From: Ceratobasidium sp. AG-K
Lineage: Eukaryota; Basidiomycota; Agaricomycetes; Cantharellales; Ceratobasidiaceae
DNA: 64,000 nucleotides
Reading direction: 5' to 3'
Assembly: GCA_037039685.1 (NCBI GenBank)
Contig: JAWNGF010000009.1
Location: 1,798,001 to 1,862,000, forward strand
Notes under the pieces: generated by a model
Seen by the model: the letters and a program-made list of their open reading frames with translations, nothing else
Database searches by the model: none
What the model was told of the DNA's origin: nothing
Position numbers and translations under genes: made by a program
In this document: piece by piece, positions 53,480 to 64,000 of the stretch
Layout: every line of letters begins with the position of its first letter
Numbering within the stretch: position 1 is the stretch's first letter

Positions 53480-56400
53480 TTTTATCTTTCCTGGAACATA
53501 GTTAGAAGGTGTCAGAGCCTTGGGGTGTCGGCGTAGAAAGTCCTTGATGATCTTGGACAGGTGGCCAAAGTCTTCAGCCCTTTGTTCGGTGTCTTCTTCA
53601 TTCCCATAACCCTTCCGTCTGACCCTGTAAAAAAGTCCATCCTTTGTTTTCTTCCAATCCACAATTTTTTCTACTTCATATTCTGCCTCTCCTTCTTCTG
53701 TTATGATCAGCGGTGGTCAGGGTTGGTTTTGTTTGAATTCTGAGTCTTCTTTGTAAGGGCTGAGCAAGTCGATGTGGAAAACAGGGTGCACCCTCATTGA
53801 TGCCAGCAAAGTGAGCTCATAAGCATGTGAGCCTATCTTTTGCTTCACAATGAATGGCCCATGCTTCTTGTTATCCAGTTTCTTTGAAGGTCTTTTTGTT
53901 TGGATGTTCTTTCCCAACAGCCATACTAGGTCTCCTTCTTGGTACTCGTTTCTTGGATCTTCTTCTGGGAGTCTTTGACTTTCCATTGATGCAATTGCTT
54001 TGTCATGGATGTTACGCCACTTTTCCATAATGTTGTTCGCTTCAGGAACCATTGTTTCTTCTGATGCAATGTTCAACAGTGGTTCCCTGCCATAGACTAT
54101 TGCGAAAGGGGAACTACCTGTTATGCGGTGTTTCTGCAGGTTGTAGCTGAATTCCGCAATTGGTAATAAGTCTGCCCAGTCGTCCTGTCGGTAGTTGACA
54201 AAGGATTGTAGCCAGCCTTCCATCCATTGATTGATTCTTTCTGTTACTCCATCTGTCTGGGGGTGGTAGGCAGTGCTGAACCCTGGGCTAGTTCCAATTC
54301 TCTCGTAAATGGCTTTCATAAGTTTAGAGTTGAAAGTAGTTCCCCAGTCTGAGATCATGCTTTTTGGGAAACCATGTTGTTTCCAAACATTTGTGACAAA
54401 AAGATTTGCCAGGTCGCTTGCTGTGTGAGACTCTTTGCAGGGTATGAAATGCGCCATTCTTGAGAATCAGTCCACCACTACCATGATGCTGTCTGACCCT
54501 TTGGACTTCGGCAATTTTACTATGAAATCGAATGCTATGTCTTCCCAGGGCCCCTTTGGAATTTCCAGTGGTTTGATCGGAACTATTGATTTTGACCCTT
54601 TTGTCCATTGGCAAGTCTTGCAGGATTCCACGTATCTGTTTATGCTTTGTTTCATCCCTGGCCAGAAGTACCTTCTTGATATTAGTTCCAACGTCCTAGC
54701 CTGTCCTTGATGGCCTGCAATTCTAGAGTCGTGGTGTACACGCATGATGGCCAGTCTGGCTTCCTTGTCTTCCAGTACATAAATCCTTCCTTTGAACCAT
54801 AACAGTCCCTCCTTGAAATCGTAATCCTTTGCACTGTGTTGCAGGGTTTTTGGTAAAATTTCCCTCGATTTGCAGATCTCCTTGATTCATGTCAATCCTT
54901 CATCTGTTTCCTGTGCTTCCTTGATAGTCGCTATAATGTCTGTGTCTACCTGCCCCATAAATCCTTTAAATCTCTCAACAGATATCATAACTTGTTCAGG
55001 TGTGGGGATATCTTCATGGTCAGACCATCTTGACAACAGGTCTGGTTTTGATGAAAGGATTCCAGGGCGATATATGATATCAAAGTTATAGGATGCTAGT
55101 AATTGATGCCATCTTGCATGTCGACAGTTGAATGATCTTGCTTCCTTCCAGAACTGCAGGTTCCTGTGATCGGTGTAGATCGTGATAGGATCCTTTGTTC
55201 CTTCAAGGTATAGCCTCCAGTGTGTCAATGATTCTATGATTGCCATAAGTTCTTTATCGTGGATGTCGTAGTTGAGTTGAGCCTTGTTGAAAGATTTTGA
55301 CAGGAAGGCGATAGGGTGTAGGTAGCCGTCGTCTTGCCTTTGAGACAAAATTGCTCCCATAGCTACTCCACTCGCATCCGTTTCCAAGAAAAAGGGTTTG
55401 TCAGTGTTTGGGTGTTGTAGCATGGGTTCCTTGCTAATTTCTGTTTTTAGGGCCTCAAAAGCTTCCTGTTGATCGTTTCCCCACTCCCATTTGTTATCCT
55501 TTCTTGTCAAGGTTGTCAAGGGTTTTGCTAGTCGGCTAAAATTTGGTACAAATCTTTGGTAGAAGTTTGCAAATCCTAGGAATGCTTGAACTTGCTTGAC
55601 CATTTTGGGTTCCTTCCATTCCTTTATTGCTTTGACCTTCTCTTCCTCCATTGAGATGCCTGAGTCGCTGATTCAAAGCCCGGTATATGTTAGCCTGGTG
55701 ACAAAAAATTCGCATTTTGGGAGTTTTGTGAATAGGTTTTCGTCCAGTAAGATCTTCAACACCTTCCTGACGTCTATAGTATGTTGACTCCTGTTTTTAG
55801 AGAAGACAAGGATGTCGTCAATGTAAACAACGACGCATACATCGATAAGTTCATGGAAGATGTGGTTCATGTATCTTTGGAATATGGCGGGCGCGTTTTT
55901 TAGACCAAAAGGCATGACAACATATTTGAATAGCCCTTCTTTGGTTCTGAAAGCTGTCTTCCATTCGTCCCCTTCCCTTATCCTGATATTGTTGAATCCC
56001 ATGCATAGATCGATTTTGGAGAAAATTTTTGCGTCCTTGATTTTGTCCAAGAGGTCTTCCATCAGGGGCATTGGGAACCTGTCATCCTTTGTGATGGCAT
56101 TTACCCCCCTAAGATCTTGAACAAGCCGTAATTGGTGTACTGCTTCTGGTTTTTTTGGATCAACCGGCTTTTTCACAAAGAAACAGGGCAATGCAATGGG
56201 TGACTTGCTTGGTCGGATCTTTCCAGCCGCGATTTCCACATCCAAGTATTCCCTTAGCGCAATAGACTCGGCTGGAGAAAGTGGGATCGGTCCGGCTTGT
56301 TTTGGAAGTTCAGCCCCTTCTTTGAAGTCAATGGAACAGTTGTATGGACAATGATCCGGGGCCTTTTGAACTTTTCTTTGCTGAATACGTTGGCAAATTC

Positions 56401-56997
56401 CTTGAATTCCTCAGGCAGGTTGTCTATCAAGGCCGTCCTTGCCTGGATTGGTTCTGGCCACCATGATATGTGCTTTGTTTTCCAGTTGATAATGGGGTTT
56501 GCTTCTTCTAACCATTCCAGTCCTAGGATGAGTTTGGTTTCCCCGGTAGGCATAACAAAGAAGACTTGATTGAAGGTTCTTCCTTCTACCTCTAGTTCTA
56601 GCTTGGCCTTGAAATGTATTTGGTGAGAGAGCTCCTTCCCCTGGATGCCGATTACTCTTTGTGGAGTGGAAAGTTCAACAAGTGGAATGTTGTTGGAGCA
56701 AGCCCAGGAGATGTCCAAGAAGTTTTTTGATGCTCCCAAATCAATGAGGGTTGGGATAGGTTCCGTGATTCCGGCAATGTTTGTATAAACAATGGTTGAT
56801 TCATTTGTTGCTCTAAAGTACACTGTTTCCATTGCCGGTTTTCTGGTCTCTCCACACACAGTTAGAGGGAGACCCCTTCTTTTCCCGATTCCTCTGTGAT
56901 TGTTGCTTCTCTTCCTTTTACGTTGGGTTTGGTTGTTATCCACTCCTTGGAGGGGCATTTGAGTGAACGGTGACCCTCTTGTCCGCACTTTAGGCAT
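53480..56997 (-). pseudogene. family 2 pol (PR-RT-RH-IN-chromodomain)
   Basis: Protease LIDLGASKNFLD, with Leu where Ser is expected in DSGAS (about 56,745). A frameshift lies near 56,365. The RT has SKSPIALPCFFVKKP, RLVQDLRGVNAI, MPFGLKNAPAIFQRYM and YIDDILVFSKN (about 55,810). RNase H has FFLETDASGVAMGAI. The integrase H2C2 zinc region is HHDSRIAGHQGQARTLEL then CKTCQW; the catalytic core includes SDWGTTFNSK and YHPQTDGVTERINQ. A chromodomain follows (YEVEKIVDWKKTKDGLFYRV then EDTEQ). In-frame TGA codons occur at 55,673, 54,887, 54,464 and 53,717. The TGA at 55,673 replaces the Arg seen in the related copy (YTGIRIS), and the TGA at 54,464 sits in VVVD-stop-FS, where family 1 has VVDRFS. Confidence 0.9.
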
Positions 56998-57086
56998 CAG
57001 TTTGACGCTATTCTTGCCTTATATACTTTGTCCGGTAATCATTTTGTAGAGGTTTGGCCTGTGGTAGCAGTCTGTGCTATTCTTTT

Positions 57087-58865
57087 TCATGTGGAAGACT
57101 TGATCTGCTGTAGCTTTTGATCAATTGAAATTGCAAGAGTGATCCATTGATTAAGGTTGAGACGCCTTTTGGTTCCATCTTCATTGATAAGGGAGAGTTC
57201 AAATCTTGCTAATTCTGTTTTGATTTCCAGCTTGAGTCCTTCCTTGAATTGGTTGATAAGGGCTTCTTCCCCCCAATTCACGTCAACCATGTGGAAACGG
57301 AATTCTGTTGCATAATTTGCGACCGAGTTGTTCTGCTTGCTCTTTTGGATATCGGCCTCTGCTTTGGCCCTTTTGTTGGGGTCACTGAATTGTTCCATGA
57401 AGTGTGCCTTGAATGCTTCCCATGACCTTAGGTTCGGATCTGGAACTCCATTGTTCATAGATCGAAGCAACACCTGTGCCCAATGTGTAGCTGACTGATT
57501 GTCTGATTTGAAGTTGGCTAATGCTTCTCTGATCCTTTCTTGTCCAGAGCTGTATTGGTCACCTAACCTGACAAAGTAGCTTTCCATCTGGGTGATGAAC
57601 ATCTCTGCTCCTTCTCCTTTCTTCCCATCAAAGGCTTCTGGCCGAGTTACTTTAGGGCGTCTGGTTTCTCTTCTGTCATCGGAGTTTTCTGTGAGTTGAC
57701 GAAGTCTTTGTTCCAGCTCGTCTATTCTGGTAGATTCTGCCTCAGGGTGAGAGGGTGATACAATTCTTTGTGTGTGCATTTCGCCGTGTAGTGATGCTTC
57801 ATCCATTTGTTCATGCATGTTGTTGATGGCCTCTTGTACGGCGTTGATCCCATTAACGGTGTTTGTTCCTTCCTCCCTGAGGTTTTCTAATCCTTGGGTG
57901 ACTGCTTTGTTCCAGGCTAATTGTCCCTGCCTCGTGATGTTGAGGTCCTCTTGTACATTATTTACAAGTCCCTGTGTGTTTGTGACTTCGTTTCTAATAT
58001 GGATCACATCTTGTCCAACTAGAAAGCTGTTGTGTTCACTGTTTTGTGCGGCATTAAGGACGTCCATGAGGGTTCCTTGTAGGGTGTTGATGGAATCGTT
58101 GAAGATTTGTTGGTTTTTAGCCAATACTTGAGTGGATTGTTCTAACCTGTTGAGTCTTCTATCAATCACTATTCTCATTCCGTCGATGACCCTTAGGAGT
58201 GTGTTGTGTCTTCCAAGGTGAAGATCATTGAGGTCATCCAGATTGCTAATCATGGTTCTACTGCTGGAGCTAGAATTAGAGCTAGGCTGCCCGGGCACAT
58301 TTGGGCCTTCAGCTGTTGTTGTAGGTTGCTGGGAATACCCCTGCGGTACATACGGTGGTGCTGGGTTAACAGGTGTCGCGGCTTGTGAGTTTGTTGGGAT
58401 AGGTCTGGCGTTGGTAATGGTTCCTCCAATCTGGGGAATTTGAGGAGCATGGGAAATGTGCGGTGTTGGTGGCAGTCTGATAGGAACAAGCGATACACCC
58501 CCATGAGCTTCAGGTTGGGGGGAAAAAAACTGTCTTCTGGGTCCCATAGGCCATAGTGGACATGAGGGACCTGGGCTTGCATTTGAAATAGGGATTCAAA
58601 TTGTGACCGGTGTGGGATCATTGGTAATATCCCCTGGTTCCCTAATAATGGTAGGTTCTTCCTGAATGACTGAAACGTTCTCGGTGTTGAATGTTCCAGG
58701 CATAGAGGCTTGGCTTTGTGGGCAAGACCTTGCTGGTCCTCCAGCCCGCGCTTGTGTGATATCTTGTTTGTTGAGGGAGCTAGTAGGTCTTGAGGCCCTA
58801 CTTGGTCCTCTCCTTATTGATAATGGTGTTACGAGGCGTGATCCTGTGTCCTCTTGAATGGACAT
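57087..58865 (-). pseudogene. family 2 gag
   Basis: One frame from ATG 58,865 to a stop at 57,087-57,089, interrupted by a single TGA at 58,596-58,598. The N-terminal half is Pro/Gln/Ser-rich, then a long helical region (RLNRLEQSTQVLAKNQQIFN; LEQRLRQLTENSDD) and the Gag core (TRPEAFDGKKGEGAEMFITQ; SWEAFKAHFMEQFSDPNKRA; NSVANYATEFRFHMVDVNW). The zinc-knuckle region before the protease is decayed. Confidence 0.85.
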
Positions 58866-58873
58866 GATTGTTA

Positions 58874-58887
58874 AGCTTGTTTTGTAA
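58874..58887 (-). promoter_or_regulatory. self-priming primer-binding site, family 2
   Basis: Two bases after the 5' LTR, ACAAAACAAGCT (minus strand, 58,885-58,874) is a perfect 12-bp complement of AGCTTGTTTTGT in the LTR (59,059-59,048), which lies 33 nt after the TATA box. This fits a Tf1-type mechanism in which the mRNA 5' end primes reverse transcription. Confidence 0.65.
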
Positions 58888-59343
58888 TGTCGTAAGCTTC
58901 TTCTTGGTGGCTATGAGACAAGCCGCGATGGAGAGTGGACGGCACTAAGACCTAAGTGACCTCTTGAACCGCAACACACTTAAGTGTCTGTAGGCTCTTG
59001 AGGGTAGGAGTGGTTCAAAGTGTCACTCAAAGGGGATGTTTGACAAGACAAAACAAGCTGGGGTTACCAGGCTTGTTGGTCCTCTACATATATTCACAAA
59101 GTGGCTGAGTCATACAAGGCGCAGCCACATGAGTCATACAAGCAAGCCAGTCAGGAGTGTCCATATGAGTCATGCTGTATGAACAGACATGACTCATACA
59201 AAGCACAGCCGCGTTACACAATGTAACAGAATAACCACAAGAAGGTTGCAACGCGGCAAACAAGAAACGGAAACACGACACAGAGAAGGAAATAGGCGGG
59301 CGAGACAACAGGCGAGTCCGATGGAGGGAGCTGGCTCACGACA
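58888..59343 (-). repeat. 5' LTR of family 2
   Basis: 456 bp. Read on the minus strand it starts TGTCGTGAGCC and ends CTTACGACA. It is inserted in an older Gypsy fragment directly after an Ile codon of the sequence HHDSPI. Confidence 0.92.
59087..59092 (-). promoter_or_regulatory. TATA box in family 2 LTR
   Basis: TATATG on the minus strand. The predicted mRNA start, judged from the self-priming match, is 33 nt downstream at 59,059. Confidence 0.6.
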
Positions 59344-61490
59344 ATTGGTGAGTCATGGTGTATTCTCATGATCTTCAACCTTGTGTCCTTGTCTTCCGGT
59401 ACATAGATTTTCCCATCGAACCAGAGAAGGTTTTCTTCAAAATTGTACTTCTTGATCCCTTCTTGCACTGATCTTGGTAGGTCTTCCTGCTTTTTGCATA
59501 GTTCTATGATTTGGCTAATGCTTTTGTCTTCTGCTTGCACTTCTCTGATGTCTGCAATGATATCAAACTTCATGTCTCCAGAGAACCCCCTGATCTGTTC
59601 TTCCTTGATCATTACTTGTTCTGCTGTTGGAATGTCGCTATGGTTGCTCCTTCTGGACAGTAGATCTGGTTTTGTTGAAAGGATCCCTGGTCGGTACACA
59701 ATTTCAAAGTTGTAGGATGCCAGAATCTGGTGCCACCAAGCGTGACGTCTGTTGAAAGTTGTTGCCTTCTTCCAATATTGCAGATTCCGGTGGTCGGTCT
59801 AGATCGTGATAGGTTCTTTTGTTCCTTCCAAGTGCAAACGCCAGTGTTTGAGTGCTTCTATGATTGCCATGAGTTCTTTATCATGCACATCATAATTCAA
59901 TTGTGCTTGATTGAAAGATTTCGATAGGAAAGCAATTGGATGTAGGAATCTGTCCTCCGGTTTCTGGGAAAGGATGGCACCCATTGCCACGCCACTTGCA
60001 TTGGTCTCCAAGATGTAAGGTTTTTCTGGGTCAGGATGTTGCAATAAAGGTTCCTTGCAGATCTCCACTTTGAGGTTATTGAAGGCGTCCTGTTGTTCTT
60101 GTTCCCATTGCCATTTTGTGTCCTTCTTTGTTAATGTGGTGAGGGGTTTGGCTAATCTGCTGAAGTTTGGAACGAAACACCTGTAGAAGTTTGCAAATCC
60201 TAAGAAAGCTTGTACTTGTTTGACTGTCTTTGGTTCTTTCCATTCCTTGATAGCTTTGACCTTCTCCTCTTGCATAGAGATTCCTTCTTCGCTGATGCGG
60301 ATTCCAGTGTAAACCAGTTTCTTGACAAAGAACTCGCATTTGGGAAGTTTGGCAAAAACGTTGTTTTCCAGTAGGATCCTGAGTACCTTTTGAATGTCTT
60401 CCATGTGCTGCTTTCTGTCTTTGGAGAAGATAAGGATGTCGTCAATGTAGACGATGACGCATATGTCCATTAGGTCGTGGAAAATGTGGTTCATGTACCG
60501 TTGGAATGTTGCTGGCGCATTTTTTAGTCCGAATGGCATTACGATGTACTCGAATAGCCCTTCCTTGGTTTGGAAGGCAGTTTTCCATTTGTCACCTTCT
60601 TTTACGCGGATATTGTTGAATCCCATGCGCAGGTCTATTTTTGAGAAGATTTTTGCGTCCTTGATTTTGTCCAAGAGATCCTCCATAAGTGGCATGGGAA
60701 ATCAGTCGTCCTTTGTTATCTTGTTCATTGGGCCAAAGTGTTGTACCAGTCTAAGTTCTGGGGGCTTTTCAGGGTTCTTTGGATCTTGACCTTTTTTGAC
60801 AAAGAAGGTGGCCGCTGCTACTGGTGATTTGCTTGGTGGGATCTTTCCTGCTGCTAGTTCCTCATCGAGGTATTCCCTAAGGGCAACGGATTCTGCAGGT
60901 GAAAGTGGAATTGGTCTGGCCGGTTTTGGAAGCTCTGATCCTTCTATCAGGTCAATAGAGCAGTCATATGTTTGATGGTCTGGTATGCGTTTAAACTTCT
61001 CCTTGCTAAAAACTTCCTTGAAGTCCTTGAATTCTTCTGGTATAACATCAATATCACCGGTCTTGCCCACAATGTGGTCTGTCCTCCATGTAATTGTTTT
61101 TGAGCACCAGTCAATGATTGTGTTAGCTTCTTCTAGCCATCCTAGTCCTAAGATAAGATGTGTATCCCCGGTCGGCATTGCAAAGAAATTCTGCCTAAAG
61201 CTTTTCCCTTCCAGGTCAAACTTTAGATTGGCTCTGAATCGGATTTGATGTGGTAATTCTTTTCCTTGAATCCCAATGACTTATCCTGGGTGTTGGCAGC
61301 TCAATTAGTGGTATGCCGTTTGAGCGAGCCCAGGTAATGTTGATAAAGTTTTTTGAAGCGCCTGAGTCAATAAGGGTGGGAATGGGTTCTGTGGTTCCAG
61401 TAACGTTTGTGTAGACAACTGTTGATTCGTTTGTTGCTTTAAGGTACATTGTCTCCGTTACTGGTTCCTTGGTCTCTCCACACACAGTGC
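59344..61490 (-). pseudogene. Gypsy fragment, family 4, minus-strand part
   Basis: Partial pol related to family 2 but clearly distinct. It runs from a zinc-knuckle/protease area (CTVCGETKEPVTETMY; LIDSGASKNFIN, about 61,380) through RT (SKIDLRMGFNNIRVKEGD; YIDDILIFSKD) and RNase H (ETNASGVAMGAI, with Asn for Asp) into the linker before integrase (LLSRRSNHSDIPTAEQVM). It ends at HHDSPI where the family 2 LTR begins. There are frame breaks near 61,200 and 60,700, and a TAG replaces Tyr in ITIYTDH near 59,800. No LTR of its own is visible. Confidence 0.85.
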
Positions 61491-62094
61491 ACTTGGAAGG
61501 AACAAATGAACCTATCACAATCTACACCGACCACCGGAATCTGCAATATTGGAAGAAGGCAACAACTTTCAACAGATGTCACGCTCGGTGGCACCAGATT
61601 CTGGCATCCTACAACTTTGAAATTGTGGACTGACCAGGGATCCTTTCAACAAAACCAGATCTACTGTCCAGAAGGAGCGACCATAACGACATTCCAACAG
61701 CAGAACAAGTAATGATCAAGGAAGAACAGATCAGGGGGTTCTCTGGAGACATGAAGTTCGATATCATCGCAGACATCAAAGAAGTGCAAGCGGAAGACGA
61801 AAGCATTAGCCAAATCATAGAACTATGCAAAAAGAAGGAAGACCTACCAAGATCAGTGCAAGAAGGGATCAAGAAGTACAATTTTGAAGAAAACCTTCTC
61901 TGGTTTGATGGGAAAATCTATGTACCGGAAGACAAGGACACAAGGTTGAAGATCATGAGAATACACCATGACTCACCAATAGCTGGTCACCAGGGACACG
62001 CACGCACACTGGAGCTTATCTCGAGAAGATACTACTGGCCAGGACTAAAATCTATGGTGAACAAATACGTGGACTCATGCGAACAATGCCAGAG
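61491..62094 (+). pseudogene. Gypsy fragment, family 4, inverted plus-strand part
   Basis: A second copy of the RNase H to integrase-linker segment, in opposite orientation to 59,344-59,830 and about as long, then extending further into the integrase zinc domain (HHDSPIAGHQGHARTLEL; CEQCQ). The junction with the minus-strand part lies at about 61,485-61,495 in TGCACTTGGAAGG, a string shared by both sides. It is cut at 62,095 by the LTR of another family 1 copy. TGA for Tyr-Arg at about 61,626 and frame shifts make it non-functional. Confidence 0.85.
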
Positions 62095-62509
62095 TGTCCC
62101 GACTTGGGTCAATTAGGTATATAAAAGGTTAAGGGGTTCGACTTAGACAAGTCTTTGAACCCAAGGAGTGGTGATGAGTGAGAGGATTTAATTGGGCAAG
62201 TCCTAGTGGAGAGGAGGTCAAGCCTTGTCGTTAACCGGCTTGACCTCTGGGTTTATATACATGAGGGATCAGTGCCACGTCATCATCTATCAGTGTGGGA
62301 AAGCCGAGTACAACCGATGATAAGCGAGATAAGAGACATGACTCGACATTCTGGAAGTTCCGGGAGCATCACCAATATCAAATGAAAAGACAAATACATC
62401 ACATGACACAAGTTAAGCGCCAGAGGACAATTGTACCAAAAAAGGAAAGTGTTCGGAAAAAAAGATATAAAATCAGAATAAAATGTCTGAGCTTAGTCAG
62501 CTCATGACA
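62095..62509 (-). repeat. 3' LTR of the second family 1 copy
   Basis: 415 bp, inverted relative to 46,277-46,691, with a handful of differences from it. Confidence 0.95.
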
Positions 62510-62519
62510 TTACCCCCTC

Positions 62520-64000
62520 CTAAGGGCCTGGCGCAGTGGGATGGAGTTTGTGAAATTTATCAACTAGTTCAGGAGCGTTCTTGAGATCTTCCTTTGACTG
62601 CCAAGAGTTATCTGCATGAGAGTACCCTTTCCACTTAACGTAATAGTGGAGTTGGCGACGGATTTTCTTGGAATTAAGGATCTCTTCAACCTCCCATTCT
62701 TCTTCTCCATCTTGTGTGACAATAGGGGGTGGTTGAGCAGGTTCGCGGCCGTGGGGATCAGAGTGGAATTTCTTGAGCAGCATGACATGGAAGACAGGAT
62801 GAACTTTCATCGATTTTGGTAACTCCAGTCTAAAAGCGTGAGTCCCTACTTTTTCCAGTACCTTGTAAGGGCCTAAAACTTTGTGAGAGAGTTTTACTGA
62901 AGGTCTGTCTGTGGATATGTTTTGATGATTAAGCCAGACTTTATCTCCAGGGTTTATCTCTTCTGGTTCTTTGGCTCCTTTATCAAAGTAGTGTTTGTAG
63001 GACTGATTTGCTAGGATGAGGGCGGCTTTGACTTCGTCGTATCCTTTCAGCAGGAATTCCGCATGGGCATCAGCTGCAGGAACAGTATAGTCTGATTCTT
63101 CCCCGATGTTCATTCTAGGGTTAAAACCCTGGCAGATTTGGAAAGGGGTTTTGCCAGTGGATGCTTGGATTCCATTGTTGTACGCAAATTCTGCCATAGG
63201 GAGCAGGGCCACCCAGTCGTTTTGCCTATGGTTGACAAATGCCCTGATAAAGATTTCAACCACTTGGTTTGCTCGTTCTGACTGTCCGTCTGTCCTTGGA
63301 TGGTACGCTGTGCTGAAGGTAGGTTTTACGTCTAACCGTTTGTATAGATGCCTAATGAACTTTGAGTTGAAAGTGGATCCTCTATCCAAGACTGTTGCCT
63401 TTGGAGTGCCGTGAAGTTTCCAAATGTTTGCGACAAAAATATTGGCTATGTCTACTGCTGTGGCCGTTGATTTGCAAGGGAGATAGTGTGCCATCTTGGA
63501 GAACCGATCTACTACTGTTAAGATTGCGTCATATCCTTCTGATTCTGGGAGCCCTACAATCATGTCATAGGAGATCTCTTCCCAAGGTCTCTCAGGAATA
63601 TGTAGAGGACGCAGTAATCCTGTGGGGAGTTGGTTCGATGGTTTAACTCGAATGCATGTTTCGCAGTGTGACACATAAGAATTGACAAATTTCTTCATGG
63701 TTGGCCAATAGTAAGTTCTGGAAACTAATTCCAATGTTCTTGCTTGTCCCGGATGCCCAGCTGAAATATTGTCATGGCGCGATTCCAATATCAGGTTTCT
63801 GACAGTTTCATCCTTAGGGACAAAGATCTTTCCTTTGAACATTAGGAGTCCTTCTCTGTATTCCCAATCTTTGACTTTTTCTCCGTTTCTCAGCTTATTG
63901 TGGGCTTCCTCTAATCTGGGATCTTCAAGGATTGCTTCTCTGATTAGATCGTTAATTTCCTGGTCAGGGGTGATAGCCGAAATAAAAATGTCTGGTTTGA
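62520..64000 (-). CDS. family 1 pol, C-terminal part
   Basis: Open to the window end on the minus strand. It covers the end of RNase H, the integrase zinc domain, integrase core and chromodomain. Compared with the copy at 49,399 I note Glu to Ala in VPEADAHAEF, Met to Ile in EEMNPGD and Arg to Lys in KSMRVHPVF. No stop or frameshift is visible in this part, so a second potentially active copy exists. Confidence 0.93.
   Translation of the reverse strand, partial: KPDIFISAITPDQEINDLIREAILEDPRLEEAHNKLRNGEKVKDWEYREGLLMFKGKIFVPKDETVRNLILESRHDNISAGHPGQARTLELVSRTYYWPTMKKFVNSYVSHCETCIRVKPSNQLPTGLLRPLHIPERPWEEISYDMIVGLPESEGYDAILTVVDRFSKMAHYLPCKSTATAVDIANIFVANIWKLHGTPKATVLDRGSTFNSKFIRHLYKRLDVKPTFSTAYHPRTDGQSERANQVVEIFIRAFVNHRQNDWVALLPMAEFAYNNGIQASTGKTPFQICQGFNPRMNIGEESDYTVPAADAHAEFLLKGYDEVKAALILANQSYKHYFDKGAKEPEEINPGDKVWLNHQNISTDRPSVKLSHKVLGPYKVLEKVGTHAFRLELPKSMKVHPVFHVMLLKKFHSDPHGREPAQPPPIVTQDGEEEWEVEEILNSKKIRRQLHYYVKWKGYSHADNSWQSKEDLKNAPELVDKFHKLHPTAPGP

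Larger units (their letters stand above)
45168..59343 (-). mobile_element. Ty3/Gypsy chromovirus family 2, host of nested family 1
   Basis: Minus-strand LTR retrotransposon of about 7.2 kb once the nested family 1 copy is subtracted. 5' LTR 58,888-59,343, gag 57,087-58,865, protease-RT-RNaseH-integrase-chromodomain about 53,480-56,997, an extra ORF (53,223-53,381 joined to 45,666-46,271) and 3' LTR 45,168-45,623. The flanking 5-mers differ (GAGTG left, ATTGG right), so the ends do not come from one simple insertion. Confidence 0.88.
62095..64000 (-). mobile_element. second family 1 copy, partial
   Basis: Minus-strand copy beginning with its 3' LTR and continuing into pol past the window edge. 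It is nearly identical to the plus-strand copy. Its far end and target duplication lie outside the window. Confidence 0.93.

Noticed and set aside
1..64000. CRISPR array, bacterial operons or riboswitches
   Set aside because: No regularly spaced repeats; splice signals, retroelements and gene families are fungal.

Overview
This window looks like a repeat-rich accessory region of a filamentous basidiomycete, probably an Agaricomycete. The organism is inferred: genes have 45-65 nt GT-AG (some GC-AG) introns, there is a Kyakuja/Dileera/Zisupton (KDZ) transposon, Ty3/Gypsy chromoviruses are nested, and metacaspase-like and VAO/BBE-type oxidase families are expanded. A Rhizoctonia-like fungus would fit, but no search was possible. 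No rRNA, CRISPR or convincing tRNA was seen.

Layout. 1-11,314: a tandem family of FAD-linked oxidases: the 3' end of copy A, an intact 8-exon copy B (554 aa), and a broken copy C. A Tc1-like element with perfect 210-bp TIRs (4,917-6,504) lies between B and C. Copy C is split by a 2.47-kb TIR element (7,805-10,278) carrying the 5' halves of a DUF6589-like gene and a RecQ-like helicase gene in convergent orientation. 11,440-17,300 and 34,095-39,560: tandem units of decayed caspase-like (peptidase C14) genes. 17,713-18,660: a broken hypothetical gene. 19,253-22,810: two convergent paralogous genes whose 333-bp upstream regions are near-identical inverted repeats ending at the start codons. 24,740-25,044: a fourth oxidase fragment. 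25,045-33,810: a KDZ transposon with about 268-bp TIRs, a dead transposase and two accessory genes that look intact, with a solo LTR inserted.

39,650-64,000: mostly transposable elements. There is a foldback element, a Gypsy remnant with a MITE in gag, and a minus-strand chromovirus (family 2, 45,168-59,343). Inside family 2 sits a young plus-strand chromovirus (family 1, 46,277-53,222; the two LTRs differ at one visible base; TSD GTCAG). An inverted pair of Gypsy fragments follows (59,344-62,094), then a second minus-strand family 1 copy running off the window end.

The most interesting signals are: the DUF6589/RecQ TIR element; a 254-codon extra ORF downstream of pol in family 2 that stays open across the nested insertion; primer-binding sites in both Gypsy families that pair with the predicted mRNA 5' end (self-priming); divergent genes behind one shared 5' cassette; and repeated CGA-to-TGA stops in mobile-element genes.
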